DNA of 5,072 bases, taken from NCBI GenBank assembly GCA_030044295.1, contig JASHWB010000332.1, positions 1-5,072 of the forward strand, written 5' to 3'. Position numbers and translations under genes: made by a program. Under the pieces are notes generated by a model. That model did no database searches and was not told where the DNA came from. It worked only from the letters and a program-made list of their open reading frames with translations. Position 1 is the stretch's first letter, and each line of letters begins with the position of its first letter. This document shows, piece by piece, positions 1 to 5,072 of this stretch. The stretch comes from Candidatus Acidiferrales bacterium (GTDB taxonomy: Bacteria; Acidobacteriota; Terriglobia; Acidiferrales; UBA7541).

Positions 1-1
1 C

Positions 2-802
2 GGACGCAAAGTTGCGGCGACGTTTTCGAGCGCCGGCACGCCATCGCTTTTCCTGCACGCGGCTGAGGCGCTGCACGGCGACTTGGGAGTGCTCGCAGAA
101 GGCGATGCGATGGTGGCAATCTCCGCGAGCGGCGAGACCGATGAGCTACTGGAACTCCTGGAGGCGGCGAAGAGGCTGGGAATTCCGCTGGTCACGCTCA
201 CCGCGCGGCCGAACTCCACGCTGGCGAAAGAAAGCGACGTGGTTTTGGACATCAGCGTGAAAGAAGAGGCGTGCTCGCTGAAACTTGCGCCCACATCGTC
301 AACCACGGCCGCGCTGACGATGGGCGACGCGCTCGCTGTGGTGCTCGCCGAGCGACGCGACTTTCGGGAGGACGATTTCGCTGCGTTGCATCCGGCGGGA
401 CGCCTGGGGAAAAAGCTGCGGCGCGTGGAAGCGTTGATGCACGCTGGCGACCGCATCCCCGCGGTTTTGTCCGAAACGAAAATGCCGGACGTAATTTACG
501 AAATGAGCCGGAAAGGGTTAGGGCTAACGGCAGTGACCGAACCGGGTGGAAAATTGCTTGGAATCATCACCGATGGCGACTTGCGCCGTGTAATGCAGCG
601 CCGACAGGAGAACGTACTGGACCTGACTGCGGCCGATTGCATGAGCAAGAATCCAGTCACGCTGCCGCGGACGGAACTGGCAGCTTCGGCACTGCGGCTG
701 ATGGAAGAGCGGAAGATTACCTCCGTGCTGGTGGTTGACGCGACCGGCATACTGGAAGGCGTGGTACACGTCCACGATCTTTGGAACCTGCAATTGTTCT
801 GA
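2..802 (+). CDS. kdsD: Arabinose-5-phosphate isomerase, KdsD/KpsF type (5'-partial)
   Basis: The enzyme interconverts D-ribulose 5-phosphate and D-arabinose 5-phosphate in the cytoplasm, the first committed step of Kdo synthesis. The reading frame is open at the window start and 266 residues plus the stop are visible. From memory of the 328-residue E. coli KdsD, this aligns almost gap-free from about its residue 64, so roughly 63 N-terminal residues, including the active-site Lys59, lie outside. Visible residues 1-140 are the rest of the SIS sugar-isomerase domain: HGDLG (25-29), the SASGE loop (41-45), Glu48, Glu89 in KEEAC, APTSSTT (96-102) and LHPAGRLG (129-136). His25, Glu48, Glu89 and His130 match E. 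coli His88, Glu111, Glu152 and His193. Two CBS domains follow (about 146-203 and 212-266), with TDGDLRR at 190-196 and VVHVHDL near the end. A KpsF or GutQ paralogue is possible, but the adjacent kdsC favours KdsD. The TTG at 83 is internal and not the start. Confidence 0.93.
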   Translation, partial: GRKVAATFSSAGTPSLFLHAAEALHGDLGVLAEGDAMVAISASGETDELLELLEAAKRLGIPLVTLTARPNSTLAKESDVVLDISVKEEACSLKLAPTSSTTAALTMGDALAVVLAERRDFREDDFAALHPAGRLGKKLRRVEALMHAGDRIPAVLSETKMPDVIYEMSRKGLGLTAVTEPGGKLLGIITDGDLRRVMQRRQENVLDLTAADCMSKNPVTLPRTELAASALRLMEERKITSVLVVDATGILEGVVHVHDLWNLQLF

Positions 803-810
803 CCGATCCC

Positions 811-1371
811 ATGGCCATTCGTCAGCTGAAATTTCCGCAAGGCGCGATGCGGCGGGCAAAGAAAATCCGCGTCCTGCTGATGGACGTGGACGGAACGATG
901 ACCCCGGGCTACGTGTGCCTGCAAACGTTTCCGGACGGAAGCGTGGCGGAGATGAAGATGTTCAACGCGCACGATGGCGCGGGCATCAAGCTGGCTGGAA
1001 TCATGGGGATTCGCACGGGGCTGATCACTGGACGTGATTCGCCGGCGACGGCGAGGCGCGCAACGGAAGCGGGAATGGAATTCGTCGCGCAAGGACAACC
1101 GAAAAAACTGCAGGCTTACGAGGACATCCTTAAGCGCGCTGGGGTAACGGACGCGGAAGTCGCCTACGTGGGCGACGATCTGCCCGATTTGCCGATTCTT
1201 GGGCGCGCAGGCCTGGCCGTTGCCGTGGCCGATGCTACGATCGAAGTGCAGCGCGCGGCTCACTACGTCACGGCGGCGCGGGGAGGAGAAGGCGCGGTTC
1301 GCGAAGTCGTTGAGCTGATCCTGAAATCACAAGGAAAATGGAAGAAGGCGATTCCGTTGGCGATTGCGTGA
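811..1371 (+). CDS. kdsC: 3-deoxy-D-manno-octulosonate 8-phosphate phosphatase (KdsC, HAD superfamily)
   Basis: This cytoplasmic Mg-dependent phosphatase releases free Kdo from Kdo-8-phosphate before activation by KdsB. From the ATG at 811 the protein has 186 residues, about the size of E. coli KdsC. HAD motifs occur in order: nucleophile motif DVDGT (residues 25-29, with Asp25 and Asp27), motif II ITGR (72-75), a lysine pair at 98-99 for motif III, and GDDLPDLP (121-128) for motif IV. The lid segment FNAHDGAGIK (51-60) and the C-terminal GGEGAVREV (158-166) are KdsC hallmarks; there is no cap domain, as usual for tetrameric C0-type HAD enzymes. The start is uncertain. ATG 811 sits eight bases after the kdsD stop and suggests translational coupling, but has no clear Shine-Dalgarno. 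ATG 847 (174 residues, beginning MRRAKKIR) has only a weak AAGG four bases upstream. A TTG at 781 inside kdsD is unlikely. The element is unusual only in reading TMTPGY where many family members read VLTDG or VLSDG. Confidence 0.92.
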   Translation: MAIRQLKFPQGAMRRAKKIRVLLMDVDGTMTPGYVCLQTFPDGSVAEMKMFNAHDGAGIKLAGIMGIRTGLITGRDSPATARRATEAGMEFVAQGQPKKLQAYEDILKRAGVTDAEVAYVGDDLPDLPILGRAGLAVAVADATIEVQRAAHYVTAARGGEGAVREVVELILKSQGKWKKAIPLAIA

Positions 1372-1396
1372 ATCCGGGATGGGCGAATCAGCTGAA

Positions 1397-3619
1397 TTAG
1401 TCAACGAGCGCGGCTGAAGCATCGTCGGATTCGGCGGATTCTTCGAGGCGCGCGGCGGCTACTTCGGCAACTTTGTTGACAAGGCTTTCGCGCGAGTAGG
1501 GCTTTTGCAGAAATGAGCTGCCGGCGGCAACATCGCCATCGCCCTCGGTGAAGTCGAGATAACCGGACATAAAAACGACCTTAAGCTGCGGGCGCAGCCG
1601 CTTTAGCTTTTCCGCTAGCTCGGTGCCGCGGATGCCGGGCATCACGATGTCCGTTAGGAGAACGTCGATCGGATCCCCTGAGTCCCTGGCGATTGCCAGA
1701 GCCTCATTGCCGTCCTGGGCGGCAACCACGGAGTAGCCGGCCGAGCGCAGGAACTCGGCCGCAAGTTCGCGCACCGCACTCTCGTCTTCGACAATCAAAA
1801 CGGTTTCACAGCCAGTGGCCGCTCGCGTACGAGACTGTGGAGCGGCGGGCCGCTCCACCGCTTCGTCCACCAGGGGCAGATAGACCTCGAACCTTGCGCC
1901 CTTGCTCGGCGCCGATTCGACCCAGATATACCCTCCGCTCTGCTTCACCACTCCGTACACGGTTGCCAGACCGAGTCCGGTGCCTTTGCCCGGCTCCTTG
2001 GTGGTGAAAAACGGTTCGAAAATGCGCGCCTTAGTTTCCGCATCCATCCCGAGTCCGGTGTCGGTGACGGCGAGCAGCACATATTCGCCGGCCGGAATCA
2101 CCGGGCGTACCTGAATGCGTTGTTCGTCAATGAACACGTTCCGCGTTTCGATAGTCAGCATGCCACCGCGAGGCATGGCATCGCACGCGTTGACCGTCAA
2201 ATTCAGAACCACTTGCTCCAACTGTCCGGGATCGGCCTTTACGTGTCCGAGGGTGCCGTCCGGCTCGAAGGAAAATGCGATGTCTTCGCGGATCAGGCGG
2301 GTAAGCATCTTTCCCATGTCCGCAACAAGGGAGTTCAGGTCAACGATCTTGGGCTCTAGCACCTGCATCCGGCTAAATGCGAGAAGCTGGCGGGTGAGGG
2401 CGCTGGCTCGGTCGATGGCTTTCCCAATTTGCTGCCCGTGGCGGAAGCCGTCATCGGAAGGATCCAAGCCTTGCAGAATGATGTCGCTGTAGCCCTTGAT
2501 GATCGTGAGCAAGTTATTGAAATCGTGCGCGACGCCACCTGCGAGCCGGCCCAGAGCTTCCATGCGCTGCGACTGCCGCAGTTGCGTCTCAAGCTGCTGG
2601 CGCTTGGCCTCGTCGCTCTTCAGCACCCGGCGCATACGGTCGAAGGCGCGGGTAACATGGGCGACCTCGTCCGCGCCGCGGGCCCGAAGCGGGAAGGCGT
2701 AGTCGCCGCGCTCCAGCGCGGAAACGCCTTCCGCGAGGCGCGCGAGTGGGCGCGTGAACGCCCCGGAGATCATAAACGCCAGGGCGCCGCCGGCGAGTAT
2801 GGCCATCAGCCCCAGCCCGAGCAGAAGGTGGTTTACGTGGGCAAGGAATGCCGCGGTGTTCCCGTACGATTCGAGGATCACCAAACTCACCGGAAGGCCC
2901 GCGTCGTCGGTAAGTTTCGCGGCGTGAGCCCAATACGGTTTGCCGTCGATTTCCACGCGCTTCGACGTACCCGGCCCGGCGATCTGGCGAGCCACCTCAA
3001 GCTCTTGCAACGGCAGAAGCGTGCTCGCAACGGTTTCGCCGTTATAGCGGAAAACGACGTCGGCGGATGAAATCCCCCGTAAATCAGCAGCTTGGCGCGC
3101 ATCCACTTCGTGGCCAACGATCACAGTTCCCATGGAGGCAGCGTCTGGCGAAAGGCCGTTATAGATCGGCTGAACGGCTACTTCATAGAGGTGACCACCG
3201 CCGTACCACCATCCGGAGGTCGCGCGGCGAAATTGCATCCGGCGAAGCTGTTCTTGGGCCGCTAGCAGAGGAAACCCAGGGTCGCTAGTGCGCAGAGCCA
3301 CCATGTTTCCTGTGCGGTCGGCGAGCGCGAAGAGATTGAAATCGTCGGACTGCCATGGATCTTGGCTGGAATCCACGATGGCCGAGGGATCGTCGTTGCG
3401 CATTTCGGCGAGCGCGGCCAGCAAATCGGCTCTGTGGGCAAGGACGATCTGTTCCTGGCGCTCGACGAACTGGAAGGTGCGGATGGCGGTGTTCGCTTCG
3501 CTTTCGATTTCCGTCTGCATGTGCGCCTCGGCAGTGTGGCGCACCACCAGCAACGCGGCGCACGTCAAGCCTGCCGTGACGAGCAACAGCGAAAGCAAGA
3601 ACTTGGTTCGCAATTGCAT
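1397..3619 (-). CDS. Membrane-bound hybrid sensor histidine kinase with C-terminal receiver domain
   Basis: The 740-residue protein is expected in the inner membrane. It has a first membrane segment (about 7-27), an extracytoplasmic region (about 28-258), a second membrane segment (about 262-287) and a HAMP linker beginning TRPLARL (289-340). A short coiled stretch leads to the HisKA domain, with phospho-acceptor His365 in GGVAHDFNN (codon 2525-2527). The HATPase domain has the N box around Asn477 in VNACDAM, G1 box DTGLGM (520-525), F box IFEPFFTTK (533-541) and G2 box GKGTGLGL (544-551). After a linker of about 20 residues comes a complete receiver (605-725): Glu611/Asp612, phospho-acceptor Asp657 in TDIVMPG (codon 1649-1651), Ser685 and Lys706. 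All catalytic residues are intact, so it should autophosphorylate and pass phosphate to its own receiver. The sensor resembles a double Cache domain (Pfam dCache_3 type), which is inference; the ligand is unknown. ATG 3617-3619 lacks a good Shine-Dalgarno, but the membrane segment begins a few residues later. No DNA-binding partner or HPt gene is visible, and the gene converges on kdsC. Confidence 0.93.
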   Translation of the reverse strand: MQLRTKFLLSLLLVTAGLTCAALLVVRHTAEAHMQTEIESEANTAIRTFQFVERQEQIVLAHRADLLAALAEMRNDDPSAIVDSSQDPWQSDDFNLFALADRTGNMVALRTSDPGFPLLAAQEQLRRMQFRRATSGWWYGGGHLYEVAVQPIYNGLSPDAASMGTVIVGHEVDARQAADLRGISSADVVFRYNGETVASTLLPLQELEVARQIAGPGTSKRVEIDGKPYWAHAAKLTDDAGLPVSLVILESYGNTAAFLAHVNHLLLGLGLMAILAGGALAFMISGAFTRPLARLAEGVSALERGDYAFPLRARGADEVAHVTRAFDRMRRVLKSDEAKRQQLETQLRQSQRMEALGRLAGGVAHDFNNLLTIIKGYSDIILQGLDPSDDGFRHGQQIGKAIDRASALTRQLLAFSRMQVLEPKIVDLNSLVADMGKMLTRLIREDIAFSFEPDGTLGHVKADPGQLEQVVLNLTVNACDAMPRGGMLTIETRNVFIDEQRIQVRPVIPAGEYVLLAVTDTGLGMDAETKARIFEPFFTTKEPGKGTGLGLATVYGVVKQSGGYIWVESAPSKGARFEVYLPLVDEAVERPAAPQSRTRAATGCETVLIVEDESAVRELAAEFLRSAGYSVVAAQDGNEALAIARDSGDPIDVLLTDIVMPGIRGTELAEKLKRLRPQLKVVFMSGYLDFTEGDGDVAAGSSFLQKPYSRESLVNKVAEVAAARLEESAESDDASAALVD

Positions 3620-3647
3620 TCAGGACTATCCGGCGGCTGGGGCCGCG

Positions 3648-3653
3648 ATAATA
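3648..3653 (-). promoter_or_regulatory. Possible -10 element of the histidine kinase gene
   Basis: On the minus strand this reads TATTAT, five of six matches to the sigma-70 -10 consensus, 29 bases upstream of the kinase ATG. No convincing -35 lies 16-18 bases further upstream (the region reads about ACACTT), and there is no extended -10 TG. This is a weak prediction. Confidence 0.25.
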
Positions 3654-3822
3654 CTCCAACCGCCTACTCAAAGTGTGAGGAAAATTCCCGTTTTAAAATA
3701 TAGATCGATAGTACTGGGGCGGTAGTAAGTCGCGGATATATCGAAGGTTAGGCAGCTATCACGGCGGGAAACAGTTGCTAAGCAGGCAACAAGATCGCGC
3801 GGAAACTCTGGAACAAGAAATG

Positions 3823-3828
3823 AGGAGA
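3823..3828 (+). promoter_or_regulatory. Shine-Dalgarno-like site supporting the GTG 3837 start
   Basis: AGGAGA lies eight bases before the GTG at 3837, which is good spacing. It is the best ribosome-binding match seen before any plus-strand start in the window and is the main argument for the long form of the VCBS protein. It is a short match that could occur by chance, and it competes with the signal-peptide evidence for a later start. Confidence 0.4.
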
Positions 3829-3836
3829 CAGTTTGG

Positions 3837-4670
3837 GTGGGCGGTTCTACGTACCTGCCTAAATGCAGAGATGCTTGTGCTTATAAAGCCAAGGTTCTGT
3901 ACATCTTGTTTGTGCCTTTTTTCACATTTGCGGTTAGGATTATCGCAACGGACGGACCAACCAACGTGAGAGTGGCCATAAACGAACACATTGCGGCGTC
4001 GACCCTTGGGGTAAGGCCTCCGAGTCATCATTCGCCGTTGCGCGAGTTCGTTTTGTTCTTGTCCGTCTTGTTCCTCGTCGGTGTTGGCGCGCTCAACGCA
4101 GCCCCGGCCGCAAATGCTACGGAGACTTTGGAAACTGCGAGCAGCCCTGCTGTTCCCTTGGCGATCGCAGATTTTGATGGCGATCATCAACCCGACCTAG
4201 CCAGCATCCAGCCCGGCGCTATCGGCTCCGGTGATCATTGGGTTCGCCTTTGGCTTTCTACGAAGATCGGCAGTCAGTACGTCCGCGTCAATTCGCGCGA
4301 AGGTGACCTCCGCGTTGAGGCACGTGATGTTAACGGCGACAACATCGTCGATCTCGTGGTTACCAGCCCCGGGCTCATCCGCCCTGTCGCTGTACTTCTA
4401 AACGATGGCCACGGCAATTTTTCGGAAGTCGATCCATCTCCGTACACTGCGGCACTTGAAATACCGAAGTCAGGGTGGTCCATTGCCAACACACATCGAT
4501 CCGCTCTCGCTTTGCTCCAACGACCGAGCTCAGCCGAAAGTGCGCTCGTGCATTGCGACGAAAACCCCTTGGACAAGAGCGAGTCCCTGCAGTTGCACAG
4601 CACTCTGCCGCCGGTGCGCGGTATATTTGTCCTCCGCCCTGGACGTGCACCTCCCTCGAGCATCCGCTAA
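3837..4670 (+). CDS. Secreted FG-GAP/VCBS-repeat-containing protein (start uncertain)
   Basis: The biochemical role is unknown. From GTG 3837 it has 277 residues. The recognisable core has two calcium-loop motifs of FG-GAP/VCBS type, ADFDGDHQPDL (111-121) and RDVNGDNIVDLVV (163-175), followed by LLNDGHGNF (187-195), a typical blade end; such repeats fold as beta-propeller blades. Two to three blades are too few for a closed seven-bladed propeller, so it may oligomerise or be a remnant. The segment 71-87 (FVLFLSVLFLVGVGALN) followed by APAANA looks like a signal peptide with cleavage near residue 94. The start is unclear: GTG 3837 has a good AGGAGA eight bases upstream but puts 70 residues and a second hydrophobic stretch (20-35) before that signal. 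GTG 3966 would give 234 residues, and TTG 4038 a 210-residue protein with a textbook signal peptide but no Shine-Dalgarno. The C-terminal 70 residues have no motif I recognise. It runs divergently from the kinase. I recall similar short proteins from Acidobacteriota, but cannot verify that here. Confidence 0.75.
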   Translation: MGGSTYLPKCRDACAYKAKVLYILFVPFFTFAVRIIATDGPTNVRVAINEHIAASTLGVRPPSHHSPLREFVLFLSVLFLVGVGALNAAPAANATETLETASSPAVPLAIADFDGDHQPDLASIQPGAIGSGDHWVRLWLSTKIGSQYVRVNSREGDLRVEARDVNGDNIVDLVVTSPGLIRPVAVLLNDGHGNFSEVDPSPYTAALEIPKSGWSIANTHRSALALLQRPSSAESALVHCDENPLDKSESLQLHSTLPPVRGIFVLRPGRAPPSSIR

Positions 4671-4866
4671 CAAACCCTGGAGCATTGTTCCACCAGAGCA
4701 TTTGCCGTTCGTGTAGAGGCGTCCGGTGAACCGTCTGGCCACGTGCTTCTGGGTAGGTCGGCGTGCTGAGCATGCAAACTCATTTACTGTCTAATGCGGA
4801 TTATCTCCACGACCGGACGCGAGGCGCTGTCTCGCGTGCCCTGTGGCGCAGGGATTGGAACTCGCA
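4671..4866. other. Intergenic region between the VCBS and PAP2-like genes
   Basis: Apart from the hairpin at 4815-4840 I see no gene, clear promoter or T-tailed terminator in these 196 bases. Short frames crossing it on both strands are extensions of shadows and lack recognisable protein features. Confidence 0.5.
4815..4840 (+). other. Hairpin upstream of the PAP2-like gene
   Basis: ACGCGAG (4817-4823) pairs perfectly with CTCGCGT (4831-4837) around a seven-base loop. Past a one-base bulge at 4838, two more G-C pairs (4815-4816 with 4839-4840) extend the stem. No T run follows, so it is not a standard intrinsic terminator. It ends 26 bases before the ATG at 4867 and could be an untranslated-region structure or a U-less terminator for the VCBS gene. 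In a GC-rich genome a stem this size may be chance. Confidence 0.35.
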
Positions 4867-5072
4867 ATGAATGAACTCGGTCGAATGATCCAAGGCGTCG
4901 ACATCGCTGTGTACCACTTCCTCGGCCGTTTTGCCGGGAATTGGGTTATCGCTCGCCTCGTCAACCATGAAGAAGGCAACAATATCCTCAAGGGTGGCGT
5001 TTTCTTTGCTCTGTTCTGGTATGTCTGGTTTCGCGCCGGCCGTGATCGAGAAAAGCAACGCAAGGCCGTTAT
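4867..5072 (+). CDS. Probable PAP2-family membrane phosphatase (3'-partial)
   Basis: An ATG-initiated frame stays open for 68 residues to the window end, so the gene continues beyond. The visible part begins MNELGRMIQGVD, then has a short amphipathic stretch, EEGNN (35-39), LKGGV (41-45) and a hydrophobic segment FFALFWYVWF (46-55), followed by a charged cytoplasmic-looking stretch (RAGRDREKQRK). The pattern of a short N-terminal helix, a GNN-LKGG turn and an aromatic membrane helix ending in WFR resembles the start of PAP2 phosphatases, which dephosphorylate lipid phosphates such as phosphatidic acid or undecaprenyl pyrophosphate. The diagnostic catalytic motifs (KxxxxxxRP, PSGH, SRxxxxxHxxxD) would lie beyond the window, so the call rests on resemblance only. 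The frame is open back to 4795, so TTG 4855 or GTG 4843 could also start it; a weak purine run (AGGGA, around 4850) precedes the ATG. Two shadow frames on the minus strand overlap it and look non-coding. Confidence 0.55.
   Translation, partial: MNELGRMIQGVDIAVYHFLGRFAGNWVIARLVNHEEGNNILKGGVFFALFWYVWFRAGRDREKQRKAV

Larger units (their letters stand above)
3620..3836. other. Divergent intergenic region between the kinase and VCBS genes
   Basis: These 217 bases (about 345 if the VCBS gene starts at GTG 3966) separate two divergent starts and should hold both promoters. The stretch 3681-3712 is clearly richer in A and T than the flanking genes; it contains TTTTAAAATATAG and a small imperfect dyad GGAAAATTCC at 3679-3688. 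TAAAAT at 3694-3699 could be a plus-strand -10, but no -35 sits at proper spacing. A weak inverted repeat (GTTGC at 3774-3778, GCAAC at 3786-3790) is present. I see no gene, RNA or riboswitch. Confidence 0.5.

Noticed and set aside
12..738. Alternative plus-strand frames at 12-260 and 271-738
   Set aside because: They overlap the kdsD frame, which has continuous SIS and CBS motif matches; the alternatives are Arg-rich shadows.
496..1263. Long minus-strand open frame (255 residues) opposite kdsD and kdsC
   Set aside because: It lies antisense to two firmly identified genes; its translation is rich in Arg, Ser and His with no domain or motif, as expected of a shadow frame in GC-rich coding DNA.
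1388..1395. Palindrome TCAGCTGA between the convergent genes as a bidirectional terminator
   Set aside because: It is only eight bases with no loop and no flanking A/T runs, so it cannot form a stable terminator hairpin.
2429..3070. Plus-strand open frame (213 residues) opposite the histidine kinase
   Set aside because: It is entirely antisense to the HAMP and sensor-coding region of the kinase, is Arg/Gln/Gly-rich and shows no recognisable protein feature.
3774..3790. Inverted repeat GTTGC-N7-GCAAC as an operator or terminator
   Set aside because: Five-base arms are expected by chance, there is no T run, and no regulator gene next to it suggests an operator.
4801..5058. Two overlapping minus-strand frames at the right end (85 and 90 residues)
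   Set aside because: They oppose the PAP2-like N-terminus, which has a coherent membrane-helix pattern; neither minus frame resembles a known family. Because the plus gene is only partly visible, this rejection is less certain than the others.

Overview
The window reads as an ordinary stretch of a GC-rich Gram-negative chromosome. Two adjacent genes of Kdo (3-deoxy-manno-octulosonate) synthesis imply a lipopolysaccharide-bearing outer membrane. The short secreted VCBS-type protein and the style of the PAP2-like N-terminus fit an Acidobacteriota (Terriglobia-like) genome best. That lineage call is inference: no rRNA or other phylogenetic marker is present.

Layout. (1) 2-802, plus strand: the C-terminal 266 residues of arabinose-5-phosphate isomerase (KdsD/KpsF type), with the end of the SIS domain and two CBS domains; its start lies before the window. 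(2) 811-1371, plus strand: Kdo-8-phosphate phosphatase (KdsC), eight bases after the kdsD stop and almost certainly in the same operon. (3) 1397-3619, minus strand: a 740-residue membrane-bound hybrid sensor histidine kinase (extracytoplasmic sensor, HAMP, HisKA, HATPase, receiver), convergent with kdsC across a 25-base gap. (4) 3620-3836: a divergent intergenic region, partly AT-rich, with only weak promoter-like elements. (5) 3837-4670, plus strand: a small exported FG-GAP/VCBS-repeat protein with an ambiguous start. (6) 4671-4866: non-coding, with one hairpin. (7) 4867 to the window end, plus strand: the first 68 residues of a probable PAP2-family membrane phosphatase, cut off by the window end.

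How the genes relate. KdsD (ribulose-5-P to arabinose-5-P) and KdsC (Kdo-8-P to Kdo) are two steps of one pathway, separated by KdsA, which is not in view. The kinase, VCBS protein and PAP2 protein are a separate neighbourhood with no demonstrable link to Kdo synthesis. The kinase has no partner regulator in view and carries its own receiver domain.

I found no CRISPR array, tRNA or rRNA gene, insertion sequence, toxin-antitoxin pair or recognisable defence system. I do not think the window contains a new system. The best leads are the VCBS protein and its start, and the isolated hybrid kinase with an unassigned sensor domain.
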